Notes under the pieces: model-generated
What the model saw: the letters and a program-made list of their open reading frames with translations, nothing else
Database searches by the model: none
Told to the model about the DNA's origin: nothing
Part shown: in pieces, positions 1 through 8,743 of the stretch
How the letters are laid out: each line of letters begins with the position of its first letter
Numbering within the stretch: the stretch's first letter is position 1
DNA from: Sporosarcina ureae
GTDB taxonomy: Bacteria > Bacillota > Bacilli > Bacillales_A > Planococcaceae
Length of the DNA stretch: 64,000 nucleotides
Direction of reading: 5' to 3'
Assembly (NCBI RefSeq): GCF_029267015.1
Contig: NZ_JARIEA010000008.1
Location: 1-64,000, forward strand
Position numbers and translations under genes: made by a program

Positions 1-30
1 CCAAGTGACTTTATTAACTGACTTACCTTC

Positions 31-435
31 CTAAAGAACACGTAAGACGATTTTCGTATAGTCTTTAAAGTCGTTAATATGCTTTTCTACAATTGCTTCC
101 AAAATCTCTAAATCTATTGATTGATAATCATGTACAGCAATATTCCTAAAACCTACCATATTCATTAGTGTGCTAGCTAATGATTCATCAATAATAGTAG
201 CTTCTTGCAACATCTTAAATGCATCACGACTTGCTTTTGGTATGCCTAACTTCTTTTCACTGACGATATGCATTGCCAAATCGATACTAGCTTCACAAGC
301 ACGCTGAATATTTAAAATAATGCTATCTTGCTTAGTAAAATCTTTTAGATTATCTACATTCTGATCATATACTTCATGAACTCGATTCACACAACGTTCG
401 ATGGTTGTCACTTTATTTAAAATCACATCATTCAT
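31..435 (-). CDS. hepT: HepT-family RNase toxin (DUF86/HEPN), partner of MntA
   Basis: A 134-residue all-alpha HEPN protein. The HepT signature R-x4-H-x-Y is visible as RNIAVHDY (R97, H102, Y104). In the known family these residues form the RNase centre, and the Tyr is the residue AMPylated by the MntA antitoxin. The ATG at 435 is preferred over an in-frame GTG at 447 because the GGGAG ribosome site lies about 11 bases before the ATG and almost touches the GTG. The start overlaps the stop of the upstream nucleotidyltransferase gene by 8 bases, the usual coupling of this toxin-antitoxin pair. The gene appears intact. The toxin role is inferred from the family and the pairing. Confidence 0.85.
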   Translation of the reverse strand: MNDVILNKVTTIERCVNRVHEVYDQNVDNLKDFTKQDSIILNIQRACEASIDLAMHIVSEKKLGIPKASRDAFKMLQEATIIDESLASTLMNMVGFRNIAVHDYQSIDLEILEAIVEKHINDFKDYTKIVLRVL

Positions 436-838
436 CGCCGAATACACTCCCTCTTTCCCGAATGCTTTGTAATACTTCTGCTCGTTGCTGGTTAAGGTTA
501 ATGTACATACTAAAAGCCTTCATTCGCTGTTTTATAAACTCATTTTCATCACGGCAAGAAAGTAACTTACCTGTTGAAAAAATTTGCATAGCAAATACTG
601 TATCTACTTCTCGAATATTGACTAAATCGACTTCCCTTTTAGCAACTTGTGCTAGTTCACCCGCTAATATAAAACGTTCATATGATGAAAGTAAATCAAC
701 TGCATAATAACCCAAATCAATATCACTGTCTTCTCTAGCAGTACCTTTTCCATGAGATCCAAATAATAAAATAAATGACGGATTTACTCGTTCATTTAGC
801 AAGTCTACAACTTCTTTTTTTATTTCTTCAGATAGCAT
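428..838 (-). CDS. mntA: MntA-type nucleotidyltransferase antitoxin
   Basis: A 136-residue minimal nucleotidyltransferase. The fold signature GS-x10-D-x-D is exact: G27-S28, then D39-I-D41 inside the sequence beginning GSHGKG. Proteins of this family neutralise HepT by transferring AMP to its active-site tyrosine. The ATG at 838 follows a GGTGAG site, so the track start at the tandem GTGs upstream (850) is less likely. It is the first gene of a two-gene unit and overlaps hepT. A hairpin at 876-901 separates it from the small genes upstream, so it probably has its own promoter within 839-870. Confidence 0.85.
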   Translation of the reverse strand: MLSEEIKKEVVDLLNERVNPSFILLFGSHGKGTAREDSDIDLGYYAVDLLSSYERFILAGELAQVAKREVDLVNIREVDTVFAMQIFSTGKLLSCRDENEFIKQRMKAFSMYINLNQQRAEVLQSIRERGSVFGDE

Positions 839-875
839 GACTCTCACCACTTTCGTCTGTTTTATCTATTATAAA

Positions 876-901
876 AGGAGTAACCAAAAATGGCTACTCC
901 T
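876..901 (-). terminator. Rho-independent terminator of the small-gene cluster
   Basis: Inverted repeat AGGAGTAACCA / TGGCTACTCCT with a short A-rich loop. On the minus strand it is followed by TTTTAT. It lies downstream of the gene at 974-1333 and just before mntA. Confidence 0.7.
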
Positions 902-973
902 CCCCTCAACCTCACTCGTTTCTTACATAACGATTTGCCATTAACGCGCCCGATAATGGATACCTATTTATTA

Positions 974-1333
974 TTACCATGAAAAGATTTTGGCTAATGC
1001 AGACATGACACTCCATATAACTAAGCCAACCAAAATAAAAAAGAGAAAAATCTTCAAAGCGTCCCATACAGAGGTAACTTCAAACCAGCCACTTACCAAA
1101 AGTATTGGATAAACAGTTACCAGCATAATTAAAAAATGGACACCACTTTTCCTGGCAAAACTCCAATGATCGATGTTATAAATAACCGTTGCAGCTCCTA
1201 CAAAAAAGGCGATAAAACTAGCTATAAATGTCCCTTTAGCATCTAAATACTTTCCTTGATAATATAACGATAATGCAATGCCACTCATAATAACGAATGG
1301 TATCCCACCTCTTAAAAGTGCTTTTGTAATCAT
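974..1333 (-). CDS. Small integral membrane protein, DUF3021-like
   Basis: A 119-residue protein with four predicted membrane segments (about residues 8-25, 35-52, 66-86 and 92-113) and no charged catalytic motif. Length and topology, with the N-terminal ITKALLRGGIPF, recall the DUF3021 membrane family, but I assign that only from memory. A GGGAGATAAAAGCG ribosome site precedes the ATG. The gene starts 32 bases after the stop of a 59-codon membrane protein gene (1366-1545) and probably shares its transcript. Function unknown. Confidence 0.6.
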   Translation of the reverse strand: MITKALLRGGIPFVIMSGIALSLYYQGKYLDAKGTFIASFIAFFVGAATVIYNIDHWSFARKSGVHFLIMLVTVYPILLVSGWFEVTSVWDALKIFLFFILVGLVIWSVMSALAKIFSW

Positions 1334-1365
1334 CGCTTTTATCTCCCGTCAGAATAATAAAGGTA

Positions 1366-1545
1366 TTATGGTGCGCTTTTTTTAGATGTAGTTTTATAAT
1401 TAAATAAATAATATGAAGTACCATCTATAAATAAACCTGTACTAAGCCACATTGCGATACCGTTCCATTCACCTTTAAACAATGTGATGTTCGTCAAATG
1501 AATTAGGTAAATTAAAACAAAAGAGATATATAAGCACTTTTTCAC
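1366..1545 (-). CDS. 59-residue two-helix membrane protein (very short gene)
   Basis: An open frame of 59 codons from a GTG at 1545 to TAA at 1366-1368. An AGAGGCGAG ribosome site lies about 10 bases upstream. The protein starts MKKCLYISF and has two hydrophobic segments (about residues 3-21 and 29-50) with a Gly/Trp-rich link (KGEWNGIAMW), ending in a basic tail KTTSKKSAP. It is directly upstream of and co-directional with the 119-aa membrane protein gene. I do not recognise the family. The good ribosome site, membrane-protein-like composition and placement argue that it is real. Confidence 0.55.
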   Translation of the reverse strand: MKKCLYISFVLIYLIHLTNITLFKGEWNGIAMWLSTGLFIDGTSYYLFNYKTTSKKSAP

Positions 1546-1626
1546 TTGTATTATTCTCGCCTCTTAAATAATCTGACCCTTTAATGGCATAATCCTTATT
1601 CCAGAATTGCGCCCGATTATTTAATC

Positions 1627-1851
1627 TTAAAAGTTATCAAACAAATATTCTAAAGCTTCTTTTCCTTCCACGTCTCCTACACTCTTAAATCGCTCAACAA
1701 TAATATCGCCATCTTCAGCAGCAAACTCAACTTCCCATCTTTCGCCAGGAACTGAAATATCAACCCTTACATATTCTTCTCTAGTTTTGTCTAAAGTATA
1801 ATAAATTTTATTACGTTCTAGTTTTTCTAAAAACTCAATAAAGTTTTTCAT
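1627..1851 (-). CDS. Conserved small hypothetical protein (74 aa)
   Basis: The ATG at 1851 is preceded by GAGGTG six bases upstream, so the track's start eight codons earlier is rejected. The protein is acidic and soluble, with a central SVPGERWEVEFAAEDG segment. That type of short 'PGERWEVEF' protein is familiar from Bacillales genomes as a hypothetical; I cannot give a function. A second copy of its last third lies about 51 kb away at 52789-52900 as a broken fragment, so this gene or its ancestor has been duplicated locally. Confidence 0.65.
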   Translation of the reverse strand: MKNFIEFLEKLERNKIYYTLDKTREEYVRVDISVPGERWEVEFAAEDGDIIVERFKSVGDVEGKEALEYLFDNF

Positions 1852-2012
1852 TACTACACCTCTTTCATTCCTCAAAATGGCCCTATTACAAAATTATAAG
1901 CCTACTCTTACTTTCCTATTACTATAGCAGAAATATCCAAATTACTTAAATAGATTTAATAGCGTTCTATCTAGTGCCACTTGATGCTTTAATTGGATGT
2001 TCGTTCGCGTAA

Positions 2013-2052
2013 AAAATCCCGTAGGAGACAAAGCTGTCTTCTACGGGATTTC
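2013..2052 (-). terminator. Terminator after tcyP
   Basis: Stem AAATCCCGTAGGAGACA pairs with TGTCTTCTACGGGATTT around an AAGC loop. On the minus strand the stem runs into TTTTTT. It sits eight bases after the tcyP stop. Confidence 0.85.
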
Positions 2053-2059
2053 TTAAAAA

Positions 2060-3454
2060 TTAAGCTTCTACTGTTTGTTTTTCAAGTGATTCATTATACA
2101 TATCTTTGTCAAGTTCACCAGTTACGCGGGCTGTAGTGACACCGGCTGTCATTGAACCACTAACGTTTACAGCAGTTCGGCCCATGTCGATTAATGGTTC
2201 AACTGAAATCAATAACCCCGCAAGTGCGACAGGAAGATTTAGTGCCGACAAGACAAGAATTGCAGCAAATGTTGCGCCTCCGCCAACGCCAGCTACACCA
2301 AATGAGCTAATCGCAACAACTGCGATCAATGTCAATAAAAACATTGGTTCAAGTGGGTTTTGACCTACTGATGGAGCAATCATGACAGCGAGCATCGCTG
2401 GGTAAATTCCTGCACAGCCATTTTGCCCGATGGATAAACCAAACGAACCAGAAAAGTTTGCGATCCCTTCAGGTACACCTAAACGGTTTGTTTGTGCATG
2501 AATCGTTAACGGTAATGTACCTGCACTTGAGCGTGATGTGAAGGCAAATATTAATGCTTCTCCTGCTTTTTTCACATATGTCACTGGATTTAATCCCGAT
2601 AATGTAATAATGAGCAAGTGAATGCCGAACATCACTATTAAGGCAACATAAGAAGCAAGGACAAACTTGCCGAGACTGTAGATGGCCATAAAGTCGGACG
2701 TCGCTACGGTTCGCGCGATAATCGCCAAAATACCATATGGCGTCAAACGTAGAACGATTCGTACAACACCCATGATCAAGGCATAAATCGCGTCAATTCC
2801 TTTTTTCACCGTGACCGCATTTTCTTCATCTCTTCTTGTAATCGCTAAGTAAGCAAACCCAAGGAATGCTGCAAAAATAACGACCCCAATGGTTGAAGTT
2901 GGACGTGCCCCTGTGAAATCTAGGAAAGGATTAGCAGGTAATAAATCAATGAGCTTCTCAGGTAGCGAGAGATCGGCTACAGTTTCGAGGTTTTCTTCCA
3001 TAGAAAGCCCACGTGCCGCTTCTGCTTCCCCTGACACAATTTCAGAAGCGTCCAGTCCAAATAGAAGCGTAACTGAAATCCCTACAATCGCAGCAATCGC
3101 GGTTGTACCGACGAGCATACCTAAAATCGTACCTGCCATTTTTCCAAAGTTTTTTCCGATGGTTACTTTCGTAAAGGCCGCTAAGATGGAAATAAAAACT
3201 AGTGGCATAACAATCATTTGCAGTAATTTAACATAGCCGGTTCCGATTAAGTTAAACCACGGCATCGATTGCTTGAGGATCTCTGACTCTGTCCCGTATG
3301 CAAAATGTAAAATAAGTCCGTATCCAATCCCGAGCCCAAGCCCCGTAAAAACGCGTTTTGAAAATGAGACCTTTTTGCGATTCATTCTATATAATAGACC
3401 GACGAGCAACAATAGGCCCGCAATGTTCACAATAAGTAAAAAAGTATTCATCAT
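2060..3454 (-). CDS. tcyP: L-cystine:cation symporter, TcyP type
   Basis: A 464-residue member of the dicarboxylate/amino acid:cation symporter family (glutamate-transporter fold). Diagnostic stretches are GSGYVKLL-like GTGYVKLLQMIVMPLVF near residue 75, the re-entrant-loop serine run FTSRSSAGTLPL, the QNGCAGIYPAMLA segment and GVAGVGGGATFAA, all typical of the B. subtilis TcyP/YhcL subgroup rather than GltT or DctA. It imports cystine across the cytoplasmic membrane. The ribosome site AGAGGGG lies six bases before the ATG. It is monocistronic, with its own terminator. In B. subtilis the orthologue responds to sulfur supply, but no S-box or CymR site was recognised here. Confidence 0.85.
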   Translation of the reverse strand: MMNTFLLIVNIAGLLLLVGLLYRMNRKKVSFSKRVFTGLGLGIGYGLILHFAYGTESEILKQSMPWFNLIGTGYVKLLQMIVMPLVFISILAAFTKVTIGKNFGKMAGTILGMLVGTTAIAAIVGISVTLLFGLDASEIVSGEAEAARGLSMEENLETVADLSLPEKLIDLLPANPFLDFTGARPTSTIGVVIFAAFLGFAYLAITRRDEENAVTVKKGIDAIYALIMGVVRIVLRLTPYGILAIIARTVATSDFMAIYSLGKFVLASYVALIVMFGIHLLIITLSGLNPVTYVKKAGEALIFAFTSRSSAGTLPLTIHAQTNRLGVPEGIANFSGSFGLSIGQNGCAGIYPAMLAVMIAPSVGQNPLEPMFLLTLIAVVAISSFGVAGVGGGATFAAILVLSALNLPVALAGLLISVEPLIDMGRTAVNVSGSMTAGVTTARVTGELDKDMYNESLEKQTVEA

Positions 3455-3640
3455 TCTATCCCCTCTTTTTGTATATTATTATTGTATTTCTTATAAACTA
3501 TACTCTATCCCCTTAATCCCTATTCGTCAAGTAAGATTTAAAGTTTAATTATAGTAGATAATCTATTGCGCTACTTACTTGAACTAACGTCTCTTCTTAT
3601 AACAGTTATAGCCATTAACGTTATGTATCGAAAAGTCCAA

Positions 3641-3682
3641 TAAAAAAGGAATACCGACTAAGCTGCATAGAGTCGGTATTCC
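3641..3682 (-). terminator. Terminator after the beta-propeller gene
   Basis: Perfect stem GGAATACCGACT / AGTCGGTATTCC; on the minus strand it is followed by TTTTTTATT. It lies 28 bases after the stop at 3710. Confidence 0.9.
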
Positions 3683-3709
3683 CATCAACGAGTTAAGATC
3701 AGTTAGCAT

Positions 3710-5803
3710 TTACTTCGCTAGTGTATCCAGCGGTGCAAATCCGTTCAACGCGTAACTTCTAACTTCATTTGGAGCAATCGTGTAAACGGTATCTCCGCTA
3801 TATAACAAGCGGCGGATTTCTTTTTCCCAGTCCATATAGTCATTTGTCATGCGCTGCGTCAAATCAGCTGCTTGGACGATGCCTCTTTCTACTGTGATTT
3901 CGTAAATCATTGCGCCTGAACTTTGCAAATCTACGACGCCTCCATCACGTTCAGATTGTTGATAGATGCTGACCGGGAAACCGAACAAGCTACGCGACGG
4001 ATGGATGAACAATGCATGATGGTCATCTTGTACCGATGAATACGTTCCCTGTCCACCGATGATTTCAGTGTCAGTTTCTTTCGGGTTCGCGAAATTGGTT
4101 ACGTCAAACAAAGAGATTTTCATACCACCCGTTTGGATGATCGGCTCGCCACCTTGTGGATTTTTCTTCGCAATTGTTTCATAGCCGAAGCCTATCAAAT
4201 GCCCTTCGTCAAGCGGGTGTAAATAATTACTGAATCCTGGAATCTTCAATTCGCCAAGCACTTTGGGATTATTCGGATCTTCTACATCCATGACAAACAG
4301 CGGATCGGTTTCACGGAATGTGACCATATACGCCTTATCACCAAGGAACCGTGCGGAATAGATGCGTTCATTGACCGCCAGATTTTCGACTGATCCGACT
4401 TGCTTCATATTTTCGTCGAGAATGAACAAATGGTTTTTCGCTTTATTACGTTCATCCCATAGATTACCTTCTGTTGTGACGGTTCGGAAATAGCCGTTGT
4501 GTTCATCCATCGAAAATTGATTTAAGATGGTACCTTTTAATTGAGCGGTTTGAAGGAAATTCACTTGCGTTTTATCCAAACCGAATTTGAATACTTCGCT
4601 AGTATTTTGATGTTGGTCTTGGTAGTTTGTAGACGTCAGATAGAGGTGATCTGCTGACATGTAAAGTTGTTCGCCACTTCCAAGATACGCTTTCGTATTC
4701 ACTCCACCCTTTTCCCCTGATTCGATATCAAGTGTTGTGATGATCGAGTAAGAAGGTTCCATCGCGCCTGGCAAAATGGAGATTTTATCAAGTGCTAGCG
4801 ATTGGACTTTTTGTTCGACTGCTGAATCATAGACTTTCGGCAATAACTGATCTTCTGCCGGTACTGGATGATCGTACCAAAGGAATGGTTGATTATTTGT
4901 AATCATGTAAACGTATGGACCAATTTTACGCGTACCGATTACGTAACCTTCTGCCCCTGTTTCACGAATAAGTTTCGGACTTGTTCGGTCCGTGACATCA
5001 TACACACGAATGACGGATAGTTGTTGCATCGGCATCATACGATCTTCCGTCATTTTTGAATCCATATTGGATGTTGGGGCATTTAGATTTTGACCACCGA
5101 TTAGTACGACTTTGTCTTGATCGACGTACAGTTCGTTTGCATAGAATCCATCCGTGAAATCTACCTTGCTAGCATGGACCATGTCTTTTGGATCGCGGAT
5201 ATTTGTGATGATCAGCCCTTCTCCGTTTAAGACTTCGTAAAGGTAGTCACCATCTGTTTTGACTTGGTCCGCCTCATCTACCCCTGCTACTTGTTGATTG
5301 GTCTGTGAATAATCGGGACCGCCACCAGATGCTGAAGAAGCTTTATCTTCCGTGGAAGATTCCATCATGATTTCACTCTTTCCTTGCGGCTCTATCCGCT
5401 CGAAGAAGTTTTCGATTTCTTTAATGGAGCTTACAGGTTGCATTGATTCTAGAACGGTGAAAGAAAGCACCTTATCCTCTGCTCGCTTCCATATACCAAA
5501 ACTATTCGATGGAATATGCAATGTATAGTTTCCTGGTTGTAGTTCACCTATTTGTAATGAGGTATTGCCATTTCCGTACGAAAGCTCAGCTTGGGTTTTC
5601 TTATTGCTTTTCGTCACATGAAACTGCGAAGCATCCATGCTCTTTTTCACAGGGTCAGTAAAATAGATATTCAGCGACTGGCCCGCAAGCACAGACTTTG
5701 TGGATGTAATTCCGACTTTCGGCCAGAATAGGAAACTGATCAGCACTAAGATACCGATCGTTCCCGCTGTACCAAGTACAACAAGCCATCTGCCTGTATT
5801 CAT
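3710..5803 (-). CDS. Membrane-anchored secreted beta-propeller protein (Beta_propel family)
   Basis: A 697-residue protein with an N-terminal membrane anchor or signal (about residues 7-27, WLVVLGTAGTIGILVLISFLF), an Ig-like segment of the SbsA type (about 30-115), and then a long region that matches the secreted beta-propeller family (Pfam Beta_propel), with TNQQVAGVDEADQVKTDGDY marking its start. The ATG at 5803 is chosen because AAAGGAGAT lies nine bases upstream; the ATG at 5812 abuts that site. Function is unknown. It is probably an extracytoplasmic protein, tethered by its N-terminal helix. It is flanked by its own terminator and appears monocistronic. Confidence 0.8.
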   Translation of the reverse strand: MNTGRWLVVLGTAGTIGILVLISFLFWPKVGITSTKSVLAGQSLNIYFTDPVKKSMDASQFHVTKSNKKTQAELSYGNGNTSLQIGELQPGNYTLHIPSNSFGIWKRAEDKVLSFTVLESMQPVSSIKEIENFFERIEPQGKSEIMMESSTEDKASSASGGGPDYSQTNQQVAGVDEADQVKTDGDYLYEVLNGEGLIITNIRDPKDMVHASKVDFTDGFYANELYVDQDKVVLIGGQNLNAPTSNMDSKMTEDRMMPMQQLSVIRVYDVTDRTSPKLIRETGAEGYVIGTRKIGPYVYMITNNQPFLWYDHPVPAEDQLLPKVYDSAVEQKVQSLALDKISILPGAMEPSYSIITTLDIESGEKGGVNTKAYLGSGEQLYMSADHLYLTSTNYQDQHQNTSEVFKFGLDKTQVNFLQTAQLKGTILNQFSMDEHNGYFRTVTTEGNLWDERNKAKNHLFILDENMKQVGSVENLAVNERIYSARFLGDKAYMVTFRETDPLFVMDVEDPNNPKVLGELKIPGFSNYLHPLDEGHLIGFGYETIAKKNPQGGEPIIQTGGMKISLFDVTNFANPKETDTEIIGGQGTYSSVQDDHHALFIHPSRSLFGFPVSIYQQSERDGGVVDLQSSGAMIYEITVERGIVQAADLTQRMTNDYMDWEKEIRRLLYSGDTVYTIAPNEVRSYALNGFAPLDTLAK

Positions 5804-5967
5804 AGTTTTCATCTCCTTTAGTTTTGATGTGTACTAAAGTAGACCGAAAACTTTTGATTTCGTTACACTTTATTTTTAAATTCTATAACTTCTTTCATTG
5901 TCGATCGCCTTCACCTTTTTCGTTGCTGACGGATTGTCGAATGAATAGTGACCCAATTATTTTTCAA

Positions 5968-6000
5968 TAAAAAAAGAGAGAGTAGAAATCCACTCTCCCT
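5968..6000 (-). terminator. Terminator after the aminotransferase gene
   Basis: Stem AGGGAGAGTGG / CTACTCTCTCT read on the minus strand, followed by TTTTTTTATTG. It is 9 bases after the stop at 6010. Confidence 0.85.
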
Positions 6001-6009
6001 CGCTTTTGT

Positions 6010-7182
6010 TTAGTTACTGACAATCGATAATCCCCTAAGCTGTTCAATCGCTTGCTCGATCAATTCGACTTTCTGCACGAGAGCGAGTCGGACAAAGCCA
6101 TGCCCTGCTGTGCCGAAGATGCTGCCAGGCACCATCACGACGCCTGCTTGTTTAATGACTTCAAAGACAAATTCTTTGTCATTCATGTCGTATGGATACT
6201 TCGCCCAGACGAACATTCCCCCTTCAGACGGTGTCGTTTCCCAGCCTAAAGATGCGAGTCCGTCCATTAAGGCATGGTGACGTTTCGAAAACTCAGCGCG
6301 TAGGCGATCCGTAATTTCTTCACCGTTATCCAGCGCAACAATGGCGGCTTCTTGAATCGGTCCGAATGTTCCATAGTCGAGATTGGATTTTAGTTCGCGA
6401 ATGACTTTGATCATTTCTGCATTTCCGACGAAGTACGCGATCCGTGCACCAGCCAAGCTGAAGCTTTTTGATAGTGAATTGATTTCCATACCGACCTCCA
6501 TTGCGCCTGGTGTTGTGAGGAAACTTGCGGGACGGTCGCCCGTGAAATAGTACTCCGAGTAGGCTGCGTCATGCAGTACGATGATTCCGTATTTCTTCGC
6601 GAACGCTACGACTGCTTCGAAAAAGGCTTCGCTTGGCATAGCGGGTACTGGATTTCCGGGTAAGTTCAAGATGAGAAGTTTCGTCTTTTTCAGCACGTCT
6701 TCTGGGACTTCATTCAAATCAGGTAAGAAGCCGTTTTCTGCAAGTAATGGCATGTAATACGGCACTGCACCTGCTAATTTAATTCCCGCGTCATACGCGA
6801 CGTAGGCAGGATTCGTTGTCAGAACATAATCTCCTTCATCGCAAAATGCGAACGGCAAGTGGACAAGACCCTCTTGAGAACCCATCGTCTGAAGAACTTC
6901 CGTATCGGGATTAATGACGACACCGGTGCGTCGTTTATAATAATTCGCGACCGCTTCATGGAATCGCTTCGTCCCTCCGAGTGTATAACCGTAAGAAGAG
7001 GCAAGCGCGCTTTGTTCGGACAATGCTTTACGTACACGTTCGTCAGGTGGAAGATCAGGACTCCCAAGACTTAGATCGACGACTTGTGCACCTGTTGCTT
7101 TCTTCTCTTCAGCGGCTGCTTTCAGATCACCAAAAATAGCTGGTGAGAAAATGGACATTTTTTTGGAAGGTTGAAAATTCAT
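6010..7182 (-). CDS. PLP-dependent class I/II aminotransferase
   Basis: A 390-residue fold-type I aminotransferase of the AspC/LL-DAP aminotransferase-like group. Visible motifs are DLSLGSPDLPP near the N-terminus, YGYTLGG, NLPGNPVPA (substrate carboxylate/PLP contact), HDAAYSEYY (PLP aspartate and tyrosine) and SLSKSFSLAGAR, whose lysine, near residue 235, should carry PLP. Substrate cannot be read from sequence. Because the next genes upstream make aminoadipate from lysine, a role in converting 2-aminoadipate to 2-oxoadipate is possible but is only context inference. The ribosome site AAGGAGCG precedes the ATG, and the gene has its own terminator. Confidence 0.85.
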   Translation of the reverse strand: MNFQPSKKMSIFSPAIFGDLKAAAEEKKATGAQVVDLSLGSPDLPPDERVRKALSEQSALASSYGYTLGGTKRFHEAVANYYKRRTGVVINPDTEVLQTMGSQEGLVHLPFAFCDEGDYVLTTNPAYVAYDAGIKLAGAVPYYMPLLAENGFLPDLNEVPEDVLKKTKLLILNLPGNPVPAMPSEAFFEAVVAFAKKYGIIVLHDAAYSEYYFTGDRPASFLTTPGAMEVGMEINSLSKSFSLAGARIAYFVGNAEMIKVIRELKSNLDYGTFGPIQEAAIVALDNGEEITDRLRAEFSKRHHALMDGLASLGWETTPSEGGMFVWAKYPYDMNDKEFVFEVIKQAGVVMVPGSIFGTAGHGFVRLALVQKVELIEQAIEQLRGLSIVSN

Positions 7183-7336
7183 GAAGACACGCTCCTTGGC
7201 TGTTATAGGATAGTTAATGACTTCATTATAACACGCAAAAGTTCATTCGGAATCGTTTTCCCAATGAATATCACAGGTTTGTAGGGTAACAATAGGGGAA
7301 TACTTTCGATAATGATAACTAAAGGAGGGTCCTTAC

Positions 7337-7615
7337 GTGAGTAAAGACAAATACGAGAAAATCGATGAGCAAGTACAAGGGCAAACACAAGCTACGCAAC
7401 CTGGTGTCGAGGAGGCTCAAGCCACGCACATGGGAAAGCGTCCGCCTGGAAGGCCTCTCTCCCTTCTCCCACTCACACAGCAAAAAAGACGATCCCTATA
7501 TGAGATCGTCTCTTTGCTATGCATTCATTCCTCAAACGGCCACTTCGGCAACATGCGATTCAACTTCTTATCACTACGCTCGCCAAGCACATACCCCGCC
7601 TGCATCAACGTATGA
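7337..7615 (+). CDS. Uncertain short plus-strand gene, probably disrupted at its 3' half
   Basis: A GTG at 7337 follows a near-perfect AAAGGAGGG ribosome site by seven bases, and the first 34 or so codons encode a hydrophilic Gln/Glu/Lys-rich peptide (starts MSKDKYEKIDEQ) that looks like a genuine small Bacillales protein. The frame then runs into a piece of the intergenic repeat family (about 7434-7457) and through the terminator hairpin of the convergent acyl-CoA dehydrogenase gene, and finishes antisense to that gene. I read it as a real gene start whose 3' end has been replaced, not as an intact 92-residue protein. Divergent from the aminotransferase gene. Confidence 0.35.
   Translation: MSKDKYEKIDEQVQGQTQATQPGVEEAQATHMGKRPPGRPLSLLPLTQQKRRSLYEIVSLLCIHSSNGHFGNMRFNFLSLRSPSTYPACINV
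7434..7457. repeat. Fragment of the dispersed GCGTCCGCC intergenic element
   Basis: The bases GGGAAAGCGTCCGCCT match the right inner part of the palindromic element at 12336-12397 (GCGGGAAAGCGTCCGCCT). Here the rest of the palindrome is missing. Confidence 0.45.
7481..7513 (-). terminator. Terminator of the lysine-catabolism operon
   Basis: Stem AGACGATC / GATCGTCT with loop CCTATATGA. On the minus strand it runs into TTTTTT. It lies 12 bases after the acyl-CoA dehydrogenase stop. Confidence 0.85.
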
Positions 7616-8718
7616 ATCTCCCGCGTCCCCTCATAAATAACAGGCGCCTTTGAATTACGCAAATAACGCGCCACCGGATACTCATCCGAATACCCATACG
7701 CCCCATGAATCTGCACTGCATCATCGGCTGCTTGATTGGCAAAATCACAAGCTTGCCACTTCGCAAGCGACGTTTCCCGCGTATTACGAACTCCTTGATT
7801 CTTCAGCTCACCTGCACGATATACAAGAAGCCGGCTCATCTGATAACCCGCTTCCATCTTCGCAAGCATCTGTTGCACAAGCTGATGTTCTCCTATCTTC
7901 TTGCCGAATGTCTCACGCGTCGTTGCATACTCTACACTGGATTCGAGGCAGGCATACAATAATCCGACAGCGCCAGCCGCAACCGTAAAGCGACCGTTAT
8001 CAAGTGCCGCCATCGCAATCTTGAACCCTTCGCCTTCTTCGCCAAGCAAATTCGCGGCAGGTACACGAACGTCTTCAAAGAACAACTCACCGGTGTTACC
8101 TGCACGAATACCGTATTTCCCTTTGATCGCTTTCGATGAAAACCCAGGCAGTGTACGCTCTACAATAAACGCGCTAATGCCGTGGTGCTTTTTCGATTTA
8201 TTCGTATAAGCGAAAACGAGGAAGTTGTCTGCCGAATCACAAAGTGAAATCCATGTTTTCTGGCCATTCAATATATAGTCATCGCCGTTACGAACTGCCG
8301 TCGTCTGAATCGCGGAAACATCCGAGCCAGCGCCCGGTTCCGTCAATCCGAATGCGCCAATTTTTTCGCCTTTCGCTTGCGGCACCAGGTACTTTTGCTT
8401 CTGTTCTTCCGTTCCCCATTGCATCAGTGTCATACAATTTAAGCCGATGTGTACGGAAACTGCCGTTCGAAAAGCTGTGTCTCCACGTTCGAGTTCTTCG
8501 CATAGTATCGCCAAAGCATTATAATCCATGCCGCTGCCACCGTACTTTTCCGGTACACAGACGCCCATGAACCCTAGATCTGCAAGTCGTTTCCAAATTG
8601 CCTCGTCAAAGCTTCCTTGTGCATCCCATTTTGCAATGTGTGGCATGATTTCCGCGTCCACGAACTGTCTTGCCGTTTGTCGCAACATTTTCTGTTCATC
8701 TGTAAATGTAAAGTCCAT
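7525..8718 (-). CDS. Acyl-CoA dehydrogenase
   Basis: A 397-residue flavoprotein of the acyl-CoA dehydrogenase family. Domains run in order: N-terminal helical (MDFTFTDEQKMLRQTARQF), middle beta domain with FGLTEPGAGSD and QKTWIS (FAD/substrate contacts), and C-terminal helical with RETFGKKIGEHQ and the YEGTREIH motif, where the Glu (about residue 363) sits where the catalytic base lies in medium-chain and glutaryl-CoA enzymes. The ATG at 8718 has AAGGAGG eight bases upstream; the start 13 codons earlier lacks one. It closes a four-gene unit beginning with lysine-degrading enzymes, so oxidation of glutaryl-CoA is attractive but unproven. Confidence 0.85.
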   Translation of the reverse strand: MDFTFTDEQKMLRQTARQFVDAEIMPHIAKWDAQGSFDEAIWKRLADLGFMGVCVPEKYGGSGMDYNALAILCEELERGDTAFRTAVSVHIGLNCMTLMQWGTEEQKQKYLVPQAKGEKIGAFGLTEPGAGSDVSAIQTTAVRNGDDYILNGQKTWISLCDSADNFLVFAYTNKSKKHHGISAFIVERTLPGFSSKAIKGKYGIRAGNTGELFFEDVRVPAANLLGEEGEGFKIAMAALDNGRFTVAAGAVGLLYACLESSVEYATTRETFGKKIGEHQLVQQMLAKMEAGYQMSRLLVYRAGELKNQGVRNTRETSLAKWQACDFANQAADDAVQIHGAYGYSDEYPVARYLRNSKAPVIYEGTREIHTLMQAGYVLGERSDKKLNRMLPKWPFEE

Positions 8719-8743
8719 CTTCGTGTCCTCCTTTACAATGAAA

